64,000 nt of DNA from contig NZ_CP024627.1 in NCBI RefSeq assembly GCF_024449095.1, positions 744,001-808,000 on the forward strand. The letters run 5' to 3'. The notes below the pieces were generated by a model. That model was not told the origin of the DNA and made no database searches. It saw only the letters and a list, made by a program, of their open reading frames with translations. Below, piece by piece: positions 1 to 9,549 of the stretch (within the stretch, counting starts at the first letter, position 1; each line of letters opens with the position of its first letter). This DNA is from Vibrio coralliilyticus (GTDB taxonomy: Bacteria; Pseudomonadota; Gammaproteobacteria; Enterobacterales; Vibrionaceae). Position numbers and translations under genes: made by a program.

Positions 1-554
1 ACAATGTGAAAAGTGAAGAAGACTTGTTTACCCCCTTGAAAGTTGCTGCAAGATTAAGGGCGCTTTGGTTGGTCATCAACTTGTTAACGGCCTTTCTTGC
101 TTCTGCCATTATTGGGCTGTTTGATAACGTTATTGAGCAAGTCGTCGCTTTAGCGATATTGATGCCGGTTGTTGCAAGTATGGGGGGGATTGCAGGAAGT
201 CAGACATTAGCGGTTGCCCTAAGGGGTATCGCTCTAAATCACCTACACCAAAGTAACTTGAAGCTACTACTGAATAAAGAGTGTCGCATCGCCGCTATAA
301 ATGGTGTCGCTCTTGGGGTACTGATTGCTGTTGTGGTTTATTTTGTTTTCTCAAGTATCGCTTTAGCTATCATTATTTTTTGTGCCATTGTCGTCAATAG
401 TCTAGCGGCTGCAGGCTCGGCAACACTGATCCCATTTCTACTCAAAAAGCTAAACATAGACCCAGCAGTGGCTGGTTCCGTTATTCTAACAACCGTTACC
501 GATGTTGTAGGTTTTTTAGTTTTCTTAGGCTTAGGCTCACTTTTACTGATTTAA
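1..554 (+). CDS. mgtE: Magnesium transporter MgtE, C-terminal part (5' truncated by window)
   Basis: The reading frame is open to the left edge, so only the last 180 or so residues are present. They form the membrane domain of MgtE-type Mg2+ channels: about five hydrophobic helices, with the pore-region stretch PVVASMGGIAGSQTLAVALR and the late motif ILTTVTDVVGFLVFLGLG typical of the family. The N-terminal regulatory domain and the CBS pair must lie upstream of the window. The family conducts Mg2+ across the inner membrane. The GTG at position 6 is an internal codon, not a start. Identification rests on recognised family motifs and is secure for the family. Confidence 0.9.
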   Translation, partial: NVKSEEDLFTPLKVAARLRALWLVINLLTAFLASAIIGLFDNVIEQVVALAILMPVVASMGGIAGSQTLAVALRGIALNHLHQSNLKLLLNKECRIAAINGVALGVLIAVVVYFVFSSIALAIIIFCAIVVNSLAAAGSATLIPFLLKKLNIDPAVAGSVILTTVTDVVGFLVFLGLGSLLLI

Positions 555-703
555 GAAAATGATATTCGCTACTCGCCTGACAGCAGAGCGGCTATCGGTG
601 AGTGTCGTCACTATAGATTGAAAGTAAAGAAGATGGATTCCATCTGTAAACTATACTTAATCGAGTGTTTTAAAGCGGGTTAATCACTGGTAAGGAGTAT
701 GGC

Positions 704-1141
704 TTGTTGGATGGGAACAAGGTGGTTGTGGGCTGGAGAGAATGGGTTAGCCTGCCACAGTTAGGTATAGAAAGAATCAAAGCCAAAGTCGATACAGGGG
801 CTCGTACATCTTGCCTCCATACGTTTTCGATTGAGGAATTCAGGAAAAGTCATCAAGCTTGGGTGCGTTTCTGGGTTCATCCCAATCAAGCTGATGAACA
901 GACAGTGGTGCAGTGTGAATCGCCAGTCGTTGACCAGCGCTTAGTCCGAGACTCTGGTGGGCACCAAACGCAGCGTTATGTTATTGAAACATTACTGGTT
1001 GCAGGCGAGCTTTCATTCCCTATTGAAATGACACTGACCCCTAGGGATGACATGAAATTTAGGATGCTTCTAGGAAGAACTTCCTTAGCTACCAACATAC
1101 TTGTGGATCCTGCCAGCTCTTTTTTGCTTTCTAAGGAGTAG
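704..1141 (+). CDS. rimB: RimB-like retropepsin/zinc-protease family protein (PF05618)
   Basis: A 145-residue protein of the family annotated as ATP-dependent zinc protease or retropepsin-like, seen next to RimK in many gamma-proteobacteria and called RimB in Pseudomonas. The key motif is KVDTGARTSCLH near residue 30, an aspartic-protease-like DTGA turn, followed by beta-strand-rich sequence ending in LLGRTSL. The start is TTG at 704, preceded by TAAGGAG at 691-697 with good spacing; the nearby ATG at 699 is out of frame. It lies 6 bp before rimK, so the two are surely co-transcribed. In Pseudomonas RimB modulates RimK activity; the same role here is inferred from position. Confidence 0.8.
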   Translation: MLDGNKVVVGWREWVSLPQLGIERIKAKVDTGARTSCLHTFSIEEFRKSHQAWVRFWVHPNQADEQTVVQCESPVVDQRLVRDSGGHQTQRYVIETLLVAGELSFPIEMTLTPRDDMKFRMLLGRTSLATNILVDPASSFLLSKE

Positions 1142-1147
1142 TGCATT

Positions 1148-2053
1148 GTGAAAATAGGCATTTTATCTAGGAATAAGAACCTTTATTCAACGAAGAGGTT
1201 AATCGAAGCATGTAGAGAACGAGGCCATGACCCTAAAGTGATTGATGCACTTAGGTGTTACATGAACATAAATTCTCATTCTCCATCAATCCACCTCAAA
1301 GGAGAAGAGCTAGCCGGTTTGGATGCGATTATTCCTCGCATTGGCTCATCTGTTACCTTTTATGGCTGTGCGGTTCTACGGCAATTCGAAATGATGGGAG
1401 TATTTCCCGTTAATGAGTCTGTCGCGATAACTAGATCAAGGGATAAATTACGTTCGTTGCAATTACTCTCTCGGAAGAATATAGGTATGCCTATTACAGG
1501 TTTTGCCAGTAAACCAAGCGATATTAAAGATCTAATAAAAATGGTTGGAGGCGCGCCACTTGTCATCAAGCTATTAGAAGGGACACAAGGGATTGGTGTT
1601 GTGCTCGCGGAAACTCAAAAAGCGGCTGAAAGTGTCATTGAGGCTTTTATGGGGCTTAAAGCCAATATCATGGTACAAGAGTACATAAAAGAGTCCGGAG
1701 GAGCAGATATTCGCTGCTTTGTGATTGGTGACAAAGTGATCGCTGCGATGAAGCGTCAAGCCCAACCCGGAGAGTTTAGATCGAATTTACATCGGGGAGG
1801 CAATGCATCCCTCATTAAAATCACGCCCGCAGAGAGAAAAACGGCTGTTGATGCAGCTAAAGTTATGGGGCTCAATGTTGCTGGTGTCGACCTTTTACGT
1901 TCTGAGCGTGGTCCTCTGGTCATGGAAGTGAACTCTTCTCCTGGTTTGGAAGGTATAGAAACCGCTACGGGGAAAGATGTTGCGGGGATGATCATTCAGT
2001 ATATTGAGAAAAATGCCAGCCCACATAGGACAAAAACTCGTGGCAAAGGTTAG
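1148..2053 (+). CDS. rimK: Ribosomal protein S6 glutamate ligase RimK
   Basis: A 301-residue ATP-grasp ligase, the normal length of RimK, which adds glutamate residues to the C-terminus of ribosomal protein S6. Seen directly: MKIGILSRN at the N-terminus, the ATP-grasp lysine and glycine-rich loop [17 protein letters not shown], the [13 protein letters not shown] stretch, and the metal-binding [14 protein letters not shown] near the end. The start is GTG at 1148 and sits 6 bp after the rimB stop. The 3' end overlaps or abuts the next gene, depending on the start used there. A three-gene modification operon with rimB and an aspartoacylase-like gene is the simplest reading. Confidence 0.95.
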   Translation: MKIGILSRNKNLYSTKRLIEACRERGHDPKVIDALRCYMNINSHSPSIHLKGEELAGLDAIIPRIGSSVTFYGCAVLRQFEMMGVFPVNESVAITRSRDKLRSLQLLSRKNIGMPITGFASKPSDIKDLIKMVGGAPLVIKLLEGTQGIGVVLAETQKAAESVIEAFMGLKANIMVQEYIKESGGADIRCFVIGDKVIAAMKRQAQPGEFRSNLHRGGNASLIKITPAERKTAVDAAKVMGLNVAGVDLLRSERGPLVMEVNSSPGLEGIETATGKDVAGMIIQYIEKNASPHRTKTRGKG

Positions 2054-3101
2054 TAAAAATCAGCCATTTCATTGCGGTGATGCTGTAGTTATGCCCGGCG
2101 AAACTCAAACTATCGACTTCGAAGTGGCACGTTTATATACACATTCCACTCTCTCTGTTACGGTTGAAATCGTCAATGGTCGCCTTGCAGGCCCTACGCT
2201 CTTGGTCAGTGCGGCGATTCATGGTGATGAACTCAACGGTGTTGAAATTGTCAGACAGCTGATTGCTAAGACCGACCCTAAGAAATTGAAAGGTACGTTA
2301 GTCGCGGTGCCGGTGGTCAATGTGTTTGGGTTTGTTCAAAAGTCGAGATACTTACCAGACAGAAGAGATCTAAATCGGATGTTTCCCGGCTCTCCGCGAG
2401 GCTCAATTGCGGGAAGGATTGCTCACTATTTCTTTAACGATATCGTAAAAAAATCTACTCACATCATCGATTTACATACCGCTGCTATCCATAGAACAAA
2501 TTTACCTCAGATAAGAGTCAACATGAATCATGCTGTGTCTGCAGAAATGGCGATGGCATTCGGTACGCCGGTTGTCATAGATGCCTCACTTCGTGATGGT
2601 TCTTTACGTGCAGAGGCAGAAAAGGCAGGTATTTCTGTCATTACTTATGAAGCGGGTGAGGCGCTGAGGTTTGAACCTTTTGCGATAACAGCGGGGATTC
2701 GGGGGGTACAGAGAGTTATGCGGCACCTCTCTATGTTACCCCATGGGAAGCTATCTCACGCGCGCTCCCCTGTCGTAGCAAGGGCTACACGCTGGGTGAG
2801 AGCTGAATTTGATGGAATCTTACGTTCTCATGTCGCACTTGGGCAAAAAGTGGACAAAGGGCAAGTGTTAGCCATTATTAGTGATCCGCTTGGAAATGAT
2901 GAAGTGGCCGTGAAAGCCGCTCAAGGAGGGATAATCATTGGTCAACAAACCTTACCTCTCGTCAATCAAGGAGATGCAATTTATCACCTTGCTTACTTTG
3001 AGGAGTCAGATGAGCTTGTTGAGGAAAAAGTGGAAAATTACCTAGGGGATGTGCTTGATGATCTAGGCAATGAAATTAAGTACGGCATTGGAAAAATGTG
3101 A
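2040..3101 (+). CDS. Succinylglutamate desuccinylase/aspartoacylase family protein
   Basis: A zinc-dependent deacylase-like protein of the AstE/AspA superfamily (PF04952), about 353 residues. Visible signatures are the zinc-binding HGDELNG (first His and Glu), the [11 protein letters not shown] substrate-binding stretch and the second zinc His in HIIDLHTAA. The C-terminal third has a biotinyl/lipoyl-like beta-barrel character. Start choice: GTG at 2040 has TAGGA at 2026-2030 and overlaps rimK by 14 bp; TTG 2004 and ATG 2013 in the same frame are possible but lack a well-placed ribosome site. The operon position behind rimK suggests it acts on the same or related acyl/glutamyl groups, but the substrate is unknown. 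Confidence 0.85.
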   Translation: MAKVSKNQPFHCGDAVVMPGETQTIDFEVARLYTHSTLSVTVEIVNGRLAGPTLLVSAAIHGDELNGVEIVRQLIAKTDPKKLKGTLVAVPVVNVFGFVQKSRYLPDRRDLNRMFPGSPRGSIAGRIAHYFFNDIVKKSTHIIDLHTAAIHRTNLPQIRVNMNHAVSAEMAMAFGTPVVIDASLRDGSLRAEAEKAGISVITYEAGEALRFEPFAITAGIRGVQRVMRHLSMLPHGKLSHARSPVVARATRWVRAEFDGILRSHVALGQKVDKGQVLAIISDPLGNDEVAVKAAQGGIIIGQQTLPLVNQGDAIYHLAYFEESDELVEEKVENYLGDVLDDLGNEIKYGIGKM

Positions 3102-3211
3102 ATGACTAGCATGCCTTGCACATAGCTAGGTTGACGATGGCTTTTGATTTATCTCTTTCACTCTGTTTTTGGGGAGCGATTAGGCTTCGCATTGATATCG
3201 TCGAGGGTAAT

Positions 3212-3243
3212 AAAAAAGGCGCTAGCTCTGAGCTAGCGCCTTT
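3212..3243 (-). terminator. Terminator of ssrA (tmRNA)
   Basis: A perfect 14-bp stem: AAAGGCGCTAGCTC at 3215-3228 pairs with GAGCTAGCGCCTTT at 3230-3243. Read on the minus strand the hairpin ends in a run of T, ten bases beyond the tmRNA 3' end. Confidence 0.85.
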
Positions 3244-3252
3244 CCAAACGTT

Positions 3253-3619
3253 TGGTGGAGCTGGCGGGAGTTGAACCCGCGTCCAAAAACCATTCATCTT
3301 TGGTACTACATGCTTAGTCGATCTTTAAATTCACCAAGTACCTGCGAACCGACACGCCAGTAAATGACTATCCTGAATTAAAATTCGCCGTTCATCTCTC
3401 AGGCGGGAGAATCCGGGCTAGCGCGTTTGGGTTTGATCTCTCGTTGGTCCCCGTCTTACGTGCGGAAGCTAGGGCGAGAGAGCTCTGAGCAGGTTATTAA
3501 GCTGCTAGTGCGTAGTTTTCGTCGTTTGCGACTATTTTTTTGCGGCTTTTTACGTGGCCAACCGCCCCACGGCATGCACCTTAGACTGCAAAATTCCTGT
3601 CGAATCCTAAATCAGCCCC
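3253..3619 (-). ncRNA. ssrA: Transfer-messenger RNA (tmRNA), tag ANDENYALAA
   Basis: On the minus strand the RNA begins GGGGCTGATTTAGGATTCGA at 3619 and ends in the tRNA-like T-arm and acceptor GGTTCAACTCCCGCCAGCTC followed by CACCA at 3253, about 367 nt, the usual size. The tag reading frame is visible at 3529-3497: GCA AAC GAC GAA AAC TAC GCA CTA GCA GCT TAA, giving ANDENYALAA, identical to the enterobacterial tag. tmRNA with SmpB rescues stalled ribosomes and marks the nascent chain for ClpXP. The partner gene smpB follows 66 bp away on the same strand side. The 3' end is intact with no island attached on either side. Confidence 0.98.
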
Positions 3620-3685
3620 AAGTGTTCTTTGCATAGTACCAGAAAAGCATAACCTGTCTAGACTTGTGCGTTTAAGTGCTCAATA

Positions 3686-4171
3686 TTAGCGCAGTGAACT
3701 CTTCATTACGCGTGCTTTTTCTCGAGCCCAATCTTTTTCTTTAAGATCAGTACGTTTATCGTGCAGCTTCTTACCTTTCGCGACGCCAATTTTCATTTTC
3801 ACCCAAGAACGAGACCAGTAGAGTGAAAGGGCTGCGAGTGTCATACCTTCGCGATTGATTCGACCTAATAGGTTATCAAGCTCACGGCGGCTCATAAGTA
3901 GTTTACGCACACGAGTAGGGTTCGCCACTACGTGTGTCGATGCTTGGTTTAGAGGGGTAATGGTCATGCCACTTACAAAAGCTTCTCCATCTCGCATAAA
4001 TACGTAGCTTTCTGCGATATTGGCTTTGCCTTGACGTAGGGCTTTAACTTCCCAGCCTTGAAGCTCCATTCCTGCTTCAATTTCATCATCGATGAAATAT
4101 TCGTGGCGAGCTTTCTTATTGACAGCGATGGTATTGCTACCCGCTTTTTGTTTCGATTTTTTCTTTGCCAT
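3686..4171 (-). CDS. smpB: SsrA-binding protein SmpB
   Basis: 161 residues, the normal SmpB length. The RNA-binding beta-barrel is recognisable from [20 protein letters not shown] through [16 protein letters not shown], and the C-terminal basic tail [19 protein letters not shown], which inserts into the ribosomal mRNA channel, is present. It binds the tRNA-like end of tmRNA during trans-translation. The gene lies directly before ssrA on the same strand, and divergent from ratA with a 118-bp gap that must hold both promoters. An overlapping longer frame at 3973-4182 is a shadow. Confidence 0.97.
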   Translation of the reverse strand: MAKKKSKQKAGSNTIAVNKKARHEYFIDDEIEAGMELQGWEVKALRQGKANIAESYVFMRDGEAFVSGMTITPLNQASTHVVANPTRVRKLLMSRRELDNLLGRINREGMTLAALSLYWSRSWVKMKIGVAKGKKLHDKRTDLKEKDWAREKARVMKSSLR

Positions 4172-4289
4172 AATGGTTGCATTATACGGTTAGGAATCTA
4201 GTTATGAAATCCCTTTATTTGCGCTTAATGCAAATAAAAGTAAAAATAGTGCGTGCCTGTCGTTTAGGCGTGTGTTTTGAGGAGTCTAT

Positions 4290-4733
4290 ATGAAGCAAGT
4301 CAGCCGTTCTGCGTTGGTATCATTCAGTGCAGAACAGATGTTTGATCTGGTAAATGACGTGGCCAGTTATCCTGAGTTTTTGCCAGGTTGTTCCGGGTCG
4401 AGAGTGATTGAGTCCAGTCATTCTGCAATGGTAGCTTCCGTTGATGTCTCAAAGGCTGGGATCAGTAAAACGTTCACTACATCGAATGAATTGGTGAGTG
4501 GTGAAGCGATTCTCATGAATCTAGTGGATGGTCCTTTCAAAACGCTTAAAGGAGGGTGGTTCTTTACCGCATTAGATGAGAAAGCTTGCAAGGTTGAACT
4601 CAAACTAGAATTTGAGTTTTCTAGCAAGATGATTGAAATTGCCTTCGGCAAAGTTTTCAATGAGTTGACCAGTAATATGGTCAATGCGTTCACTCAGCGC
4701 GCTAAGCAGGTGTATCCGTGTTATGAGTATTGA
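4290..4733 (+). CDS. ratA: RatA/PasT family START-domain protein (ubiquinone-binding Coq10-like)
   Basis: 147 residues forming a complete polyketide-cyclase/START fold: [20 protein letters not shown] at the N-terminus, the characteristic YPEFLPGC stretch near residue 30 and [13 protein letters not shown] in the middle. The family includes E. coli RatA/PasT, reported as a ribosome-association inhibitor and as a stress-survival factor, and mitochondrial Coq10, which binds ubiquinone. Which activity dominates here cannot be told from sequence. It starts at ATG 4290 behind GAGGAG and its stop overlaps the rnfH start, so the two are translationally coupled. Divergent from smpB as in E. coli. Confidence 0.9.
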   Translation: MKQVSRSALVSFSAEQMFDLVNDVASYPEFLPGCSGSRVIESSHSAMVASVDVSKAGISKTFTTSNELVSGEAILMNLVDGPFKTLKGGWFFTALDEKACKVELKLEFEFSSKMIEIAFGKVFNELTSNMVNAFTQRAKQVYPCYEY

Positions 4734-5076
4734 GTCTGATATGATCCACGTAGAGGTAGTATATGCATTACCTCAGGAGCAACGTGTTTACACGCTAGTC
4801 GTGAATAAATCGATGACAGTCGAAGAGATTATTAAACAATCTGGTGTTCTAGAACAGTACCCTGAAATTGACCTAGCAAAAAACAAAGTTGGTGTCTTTA
4901 GCCGTAACGTCAAGCTTGAGACCACAGTTCGAGATAAAGACCGTATCGAAATTTATCGCCCACTTTTAGCTGATCCGAAAGAAATTCGTCGTAAACGCGC
5001 TGAGCAAGCAAAAGAATCAGGGGCAGCTGACCCAGTCACTGGCGGTAAAAAGAATCCGTTGAGGAAGGAAGGGTAA
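4723..5076 (+). CDS. rnfH: RnfH family ubiquitin-like protein (RatB)
   Basis: 117 residues from ATG 4723, which overlaps the ratA stop by 11 bases; the frame extends upstream but only inside ratA, so the upstream codons are rejected. The sequence [20 protein letters not shown] and RVEIYRPLL-like end ([20 protein letters not shown]) are the standard hallmarks of the UPF0125/RnfH family, a small beta-grasp (ubiquitin-like) fold with a charged C-terminal tail. Its precise function is not known; it is the usual partner of ratA. Confidence 0.92.
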   Translation: MSIESDMIHVEVVYALPQEQRVYTLVVNKSMTVEEIIKQSGVLEQYPEIDLAKNKVGVFSRNVKLETTVRDKDRIEIYRPLLADPKEIRRKRAEQAKESGAADPVTGGKKNPLRKEG

Positions 5077-5141
5077 ATTCAATCGTCTTAGGTTGTGCCT
5101 GTCATCTGAAGATAAGCGCAGGGCTGTGACTGCGGATAAAC

Positions 5142-5169
5142 AAAAGGGTTGACGAACAACGCCAACCCT
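5142..5169 (-). terminator. Terminator between rnfH and bamE (mainly bamE)
   Basis: AGGGTTG at 5145-5151 pairs with CAACCCT at 5163-5169, extended by two more pairs past a mismatch. On the minus strand the stem is followed by TTTTG. It lies 18 bp past the bamE stop and may also stop the rnfH transcript. Confidence 0.65.
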
Positions 5170-5186
5170 CAAATACACGCTTTGCT

Positions 5187-5546
5187 TTAGTTGATACCTT
5201 CAAAGAAGTCCGAACTTGGTGGGAAGTCACCATTAATATCTACCAATTGGCCTTTATCATTGAAGTTCACGATCAAGTTCTTCTGAATCGAGTCTTGGTG
5301 ACCTTCTGTGTGATGATAAATGTAGTACCAAGTATCGGGATAACCATTTTCAATAAGCATGGGTGAGCCCATTACAAAACGTACCTGTTCTTTGGTCATA
5401 CCAAACTTAAGCTGATCGACGGCTTGCTGCTCAACATAGTTCCCTTGGTTGATGTCGATTCGGTAAACGAGCTTTTCTACCAGAGAGCAGCCTGTCAACA
5501 GTGTCATAGAGAGTGGTACAGCGATAAGCCACTTTTTCAATTGCAT
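5187..5546 (-). CDS. bamE: Outer-membrane assembly lipoprotein BamE (SmpA/OmlA)
   Basis: 119 residues with a lipoprotein signal: positively charged start, hydrophobic core, lipobox LTGC with the acylated cysteine at residue 20. The BamE domain follows, with [20 protein letters not shown], the conserved helix-turn that recognises this family, and DTWYYIYHH. BamE is a periplasm-facing lipoprotein of the BAM complex that inserts beta-barrel proteins into the outer membrane. Its place between rnfH and recN is the same as in enterobacteria. Confidence 0.95.
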   Translation of the reverse strand: MQLKKWLIAVPLSMTLLTGCSLVEKLVYRIDINQGNYVEQQAVDQLKFGMTKEQVRFVMGSPMLIENGYPDTWYYIYHHTEGHQDSIQKNLIVNFNDKGQLVDINGDFPPSSDFFEGIN

Positions 5547-5735
5547 ACGGATAAATTCTTGTAACGGATATGTCTCAAATTGGGCTGATAATAAACAAGC
5601 TGAGCGCTAATGTAAAAAACTCATCTTGTTTTGAACTGTTTCAGACCACGATTTTTGAATTTAGTTGCAAACTCATACCAAAATTTCCCTAAGTCGGAAC
5701 TTTGTTTTTAAGTTGAAAGTCAGCCATAGAGTCTA

Positions 5736-7400
5736 TCAAGCTGCAATCAGTAACTCTTTTGCATTCGCCAAGGTCGACTCTGTAATTTCACTTCCACCAA
5801 GCAATCGAGCCAACTCGGATACGCGCTGCTCGTTATTCAATGAATGCATCTGAGTTTCTGTTTTGCCGGCTTTGGTTTGCTTAGCAACGAAGAGCTGTTG
5901 ATGTCCACACCCCGCCACTTGAGGTAAGTGAGTAACACAGAGAACTTGTGTCGACTCGCCAAGCGTGCGAAGCATTTTACCTACAACAGCTGCCGTTGGC
6001 CCGCTGATTCCCACATCAACTTCGTCGAAGATTAAGCTAGGAGTATCGACTTTCTGAGCTGTGATCACTTGTATTGCTAACGATATACGAGAAAGCTCAC
6101 CACCAGAGGCGACTTTTGCAATAGGCTGCATGGGCTGGCCAGGGTTGGTTGATACCATAAAGCAGACATTATCCATGCCGAGTGGTGATGGGTGTGTGCA
6201 TTGTTTGTCTATTTCAATACTGAATTGGGCCTTTTCCATACTCAGCTCATGCATGCTGGCGGTAATCAATTTATTGAGTTCTTTGGCATAGCGGCTACGA
6301 GATTTATGTAGTTTTTCTGAGGACGTTAAGAAAGATTGATATTTTACTTCAACCGCTTGCTCTAATTCTTCCAATTTTTCATCGGAGCAGTCGAGAGCTT
6401 CGATCTGTGTGAGAAGATCTTGGTGGTGCTGATATAGCTCATCCGGAAGGACATGATGTTTACGCGCCATCGACATAACTTTTGAAAAGCGTTCCTCGAC
6501 AAAAGCCATACGCGCAGGATCAACATCGATATTATCAAGATAACTACGCAGTTCATTATTAGCTTCTTCGATCTGAATAATCGCCTCTGATAACATGTTA
6601 GGTAACTCAGAGAGAGCTTCATCCAGTTCAGCGAGCTGGGTTAAGGTGCTACTGGCTGATTGGAGAATACCAAGCGCATTAACTTCTTCACCTTCGTAAA
6701 TAAGCTCGATGGCTTGTTGGCAGGTGGCCGCAAGTTCTCCGCTGTTAGACAATCTTTTGTGTTCCTGTTCGAGTTCTTCATATTCATCCTCGCCAAGAGA
6801 AAGCTCATTAAGCTCTTTTATTTGATATTCAAGAAGTTGTTTTTGCGCGAGATTTGCAGCGCTATTTTCTTTTAACTGCTTGAGGTTGTTATCGGCTTGA
6901 CGCCAATTTTGATAGGCATTACGAGTGCTTTTTAAAAGGTTTGTATGGCCAGCATATTGGTCCAGCATCGCCATCTGATAGTCACTTTTCATCAATTGGT
7001 GATGTGCATGCTGACCATGGATATTAATCAGAAGTTGTCCAAGTGCTTTCAGTTGTGAAAGGGGGACTGGACTGCCATTGATAAAGGCTCTTGAACGGCC
7101 TTCTTTGTTGATTATGCGACGTAATATACAGTCGCTGCCTTCGAGAAGATCATTATCTTCTAGCCAACGCGTTGCGTGAAGATTGTTTTCAAGAGAAAAA
7201 GCAGCACTGACTTCTGTCTTTTCTTCTCCTTGTCGTACCATGCTGGCTTCTGCGCGCCCACCGAGGCAAAGGCCTAAGGCATCGATGGCAATAGACTTAC
7301 CTGCCCCCGTTTCCCCAGTGATTGTTGTCATGCCATGAGATAGCTCCAGCTGTAGAGATTTAACAATAGCGAAATTATTAACACTTAGATGAGCCAGCAT
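5736..7400 (-). CDS. recN: DNA repair protein RecN
   Basis: 554 residues from ATG at 7400; the frame runs 95 codons further upstream through the promoter and is not coding there. RecN is an SMC-like ATPase for double-strand break repair. Walker A is GETGAGKS at residues 29-36; a long coiled-coil centre follows; the ABC signature [15 protein letters not shown] and Walker [13 protein letters not shown] are near the C-terminus. Two perfect LexA boxes lie 27 to 68 bp upstream of the start, so SOS induction is strongly supported. Start choice is fixed by the conserved [13 protein letters not shown]. Confidence 0.97.
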   Translation of the reverse strand: MLAHLSVNNFAIVKSLQLELSHGMTTITGETGAGKSIAIDALGLCLGGRAEASMVRQGEEKTEVSAAFSLENNLHATRWLEDNDLLEGSDCILRRIINKEGRSRAFINGSPVPLSQLKALGQLLINIHGQHAHHQLMKSDYQMAMLDQYAGHTNLLKSTRNAYQNWRQADNNLKQLKENSAANLAQKQLLEYQIKELNELSLGEDEYEELEQEHKRLSNSGELAATCQQAIELIYEGEEVNALGILQSASSTLTQLAELDEALSELPNMLSEAIIQIEEANNELRSYLDNIDVDPARMAFVEERFSKVMSMARKHHVLPDELYQHHQDLLTQIEALDCSDEKLEELEQAVEVKYQSFLTSSEKLHKSRSRYAKELNKLITASMHELSMEKAQFSIEIDKQCTHPSPLGMDNVCFMVSTNPGQPMQPIAKVASGGELSRISLAIQVITAQKVDTPSLIFDEVDVGISGPTAAVVGKMLRTLGESTQVLCVTHLPQVAGCGHQQLFVAKQTKAGKTETQMHSLNNEQRVSELARLLGGSEITESTLANAKELLIAA

Positions 7401-7426
7401 TTTGTTGTACCTGTTTAAATGAACAA

Positions 7427-7446
7427 TACTGTATAAGAAGACAGTA
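7427..7446. promoter_or_regulatory. LexA (SOS) box 1 of recN
   Basis: TACTGTATAAGAAGACAGTA matches the gamma-proteobacterial SOS box CTGT-N8-ACAG exactly, with the flanking TA on both sides. It lies 27 bp upstream of the recN ATG. Confidence 0.92.
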
Positions 7447-7448
7447 TA

Positions 7449-7468
7449 TACTGTTTCTTTATACAGTA
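7449..7468. promoter_or_regulatory. LexA (SOS) box 2 of recN
   Basis: TACTGTTTCTTTATACAGTA is a second exact CTGT-N8-ACAG box. Its centre is 22 bp, two helical turns, from that of box 1, so two LexA dimers could sit on the same face of the DNA. Confidence 0.92.
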
Positions 7469-7591
7469 AAGGAGGGTGTGAAAATTTTTGTGACCGAACG
7501 CGAATTTCATTTACGTCAGTCGGGAGGGGGAATTTTGTCTTGGTGAATGGGGTTAAGGTTATATTGCTAAAGCTTTGCCTTGATTTGATAA

Positions 7592-7622
7592 AGAAAAGGG
7601 TTGGCATATTACGCCAACCCTT
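7592..7622 (-). terminator. Terminator of nadK
   Basis: AAGGGTTGGC and GCCAACCCTT form a perfect stem around a short loop; on the minus strand the stem is followed by TTTTCTTT. It sits 20 bp past the nadK stop, so nadK and recN are separate units. Confidence 0.8.
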
Positions 7623-7641
7623 CGATACCCCAGTTGATTTG

Positions 7642-8526
7642 CTAGAACAGTTTACTCGACCAACCAAGTTTATTGCGCAGTACATGATAGTAGCTGTAGT
7701 CCTTGGGGTGGATCAGTTTGAGTACATTAGGGCTTTGATAAATATGGATTTCGTCACCAGGGGAAACGGGCAGAGAGACTTGGCCATCACAGCCGACTTC
7801 TTGAGTCCCTCGGTTATCCGGAGATACCACCAGTTTAATACGACGTTTACTGTCTACGACTAACGGACGGCTGGATAAAGTATGCGGGAACATAGGTACA
7901 AGCGAAATAGCATTAAGACTTGGCGATAGGATAGGGCCGCCACCGGACAATGAATAGGCTGTAGAGCCAGTGGGCGTAGAGATAATTAGCCCGTCTGCAC
8001 GCAGAGAAAAGGCGAAGCTGTCATCAATATACACTTCGAATTCAATCATATGGGCGACTTGCCCAGGGTGAAGTACGGCTTCATTGAGTGCGGCATTATG
8101 ACTTTTTACTTGTCCATGACGGTGGACTTCAGCTTCCAGCAAAAAGCGCTCTTCTTCGATGAACTCACCTTCAAGCACTTTTTTAAGTGCCGACTGAAAA
8201 TCTTCTGGGTTGAGATCGGTCAGAAACCCAAGGTTTCCTCGGTTTACTCCAATCACTGAGGTATTAAAGCGTGAAAGCACTCTGGCGGCCCCCAACATGT
8301 TGCCATCACCACCTACGACAATTGCCAAGTCAGCCGTTTTACCAAGCTGAATTAGACTCGCAAAATGTTCATCCGGGACATCGTCTAAAATTTCCGCTAG
8401 CCTATCGTCAATAAAAACCTGATACCCTTCCGACTGAAGCCAGAGGTAAAGCTCTCTGTGAGTCTGAATAGCTTGCTGATCCCGAGGTTTACCAATGATG
8501 GCGATCACTTCAAAAGGCTTTTTCAT
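7642..8526 (-). CDS. nadK: NAD kinase
   Basis: 294 residues, the usual length. NadK phosphorylates NAD+ to NADP+ in the cytoplasm. The diagnostic GGDGN motif is in [18 protein letters not shown] near residue 70, and the second conserved region [20 protein letters not shown] with the NAD-binding PTGSTAY is present. The gene is divergent from grpE; a sigma-32 promoter for grpE lies in the 144-bp gap. The order recN-nadK-(grpE) matches enterobacteria. Confidence 0.97.
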   Translation of the reverse strand: MKKPFEVIAIIGKPRDQQAIQTHRELYLWLQSEGYQVFIDDRLAEILDDVPDEHFASLIQLGKTADLAIVVGGDGNMLGAARVLSRFNTSVIGVNRGNLGFLTDLNPEDFQSALKKVLEGEFIEEERFLLEAEVHRHGQVKSHNAALNEAVLHPGQVAHMIEFEVYIDDSFAFSLRADGLIISTPTGSTAYSLSGGGPILSPSLNAISLVPMFPHTLSSRPLVVDSKRRIKLVVSPDNRGTQEVGCDGQVSLPVSPGDEIHIYQSPNVLKLIHPKDYSYYHVLRNKLGWSSKLF

Positions 8527-8547
8527 AGGTTTTCCGCACTAAATAGG

Positions 8548-8575
8548 CTTGATTCGACAATCTTCATCCCCATAA
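8548..8575 (+). promoter_or_regulatory. Sigma-32 heat-shock promoter of grpE
   Basis: CTTGATT at 8548-8554, a 13-bp spacer, then CCCCATAA at 8568-8575. This closely follows the RpoH consensus CTTGAAA-N13-CCCCATNT. Transcription would start near 8583 and leave a leader of roughly 90 nt before the grpE ATG. Confidence 0.75.
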
Positions 8576-8670
8576 TAATGGCAAGTTAGCTATTTATGCG
8601 AGTTTTTGTGTATCTAAACGCAATAAACGTGAAGCGTTAGGTACCAATGGGTATGTATTCTGGAGATATC

Positions 8671-9267
8671 ATGAGCAACGAAGAAAATAAAGTTACAGAA
8701 GAAGAGCTAGATCAAATCATCGAAGAAGCAGAGAAAGTGGAAGCCGCAGCGCAAGAGGCTGAAGCTGAGCTAGAAGAAATTGGTGATGAGAAAGACGCTA
8801 AGATTGCTCAACTAGAAGCAGCGTTACTGACTAGCGAAGCGAAAGTTCAAGAACAGCAAGATAGCGTACTGCGTGCAAAAGCCGAAGTCGAAAACATGCG
8901 TCGTCGTACTGAGCAAGAAATCGATAAAGCACGTAAATACGCGTTAAATAAGTTTGCCGAAGAGTTACTGCCGGTTATCGATAACCTAGAGCGAGCGATT
9001 CAAGCGGCAGATACTGAAGCGGAAGTAGTTAAACCACTGCTTGAAGGCGTAGAATTGACGCATAAAACGTTTGTAGACACGGTGGCTAAGTTTGGTCTAA
9101 AAGAGATTAACCCTGAAGGCGAAGCGTTTAACCCTGAAATGCATCAAGCGATGTCTATTCAAGAGAGCCCTGACCATGAATCAAATACTGTGATGTTTGT
9201 CATGCAGAAAGGTTACGAGCTTAATGGCCGTGTGATTCGACCTGCTATGGTAATGGTTGCTAAATAA
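8671..9267 (+). CDS. grpE: Nucleotide exchange factor GrpE
   Basis: 198 residues from ATG 8671, chosen because TGGAGA lies 5 bases upstream and the conserved protein begins MSNEENK; an in-frame ATG at 8647 adds eight residues without need. The long acidic coiled coil (residues about 10-90, rich in E, A and K) is followed by the four-helix/beta-wing domain with [25 protein letters not shown] and [20 protein letters not shown]. GrpE releases ADP from DnaK. A sigma-32 promoter lies upstream. In many relatives grpE is next to dnaK; here a transporter separates them. Confidence 0.97.
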   Translation: MSNEENKVTEEELDQIIEEAEKVEAAAQEAEAELEEIGDEKDAKIAQLEAALLTSEAKVQEQQDSVLRAKAEVENMRRRTEQEIDKARKYALNKFAEELLPVIDNLERAIQAADTEAEVVKPLLEGVELTHKTFVDTVAKFGLKEINPEGEAFNPEMHQAMSIQESPDHESNTVMFVMQKGYELNGRVIRPAMVMVAK

Positions 9268-9295
9268 CCTTGATACAGAACGTGTTTTAAACGGA

Positions 9296-9321
9296 AGAGA
9301 GGCTTAGGCCTCTCTTTTTTT
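9296..9321 (+). terminator. Terminator of grpE
   Basis: AGAGAGGC and GCCTCTCT form a stem with a four-base loop, followed by seven T. It lies 28 bp past the grpE stop and separates grpE from the symporter gene. Confidence 0.88.
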
Positions 9322-9549
9322 ATCTTATTCGATTGGTTGTGTTTGTTTCTAATAAATGGTTGATTTGGTGAATTATTCTTGGTGTTAAATTTAACCAAAA
9401 AATTAATTTCTGATTTGAAACTTGTAACATTATCGTAAACAAAGTCTTTATTTTGTAACCTTTGTGTGTATTATGTGCGAACTCTGTCGGGAAAACTGGC
9501 GGAATAAACTATAAAACCATAAATTAAAAACACAACATTCTGGAGATGG

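Noticed and set aside
3101..3253. Possible island attachment repeat next to ssrA
   Set aside because: No second copy of the ssrA 3' sequence or integrase remnant was seen in this gap.
3427..3636. 69-codon plus-strand frame
   Set aside because: It lies antisense to the tmRNA and has no coding character.
5736..7685. The 649-codon extended recN frame
   Set aside because: The first 95 codons cross two LexA boxes; recN proteins begin [13 protein letters not shown] at 7400.
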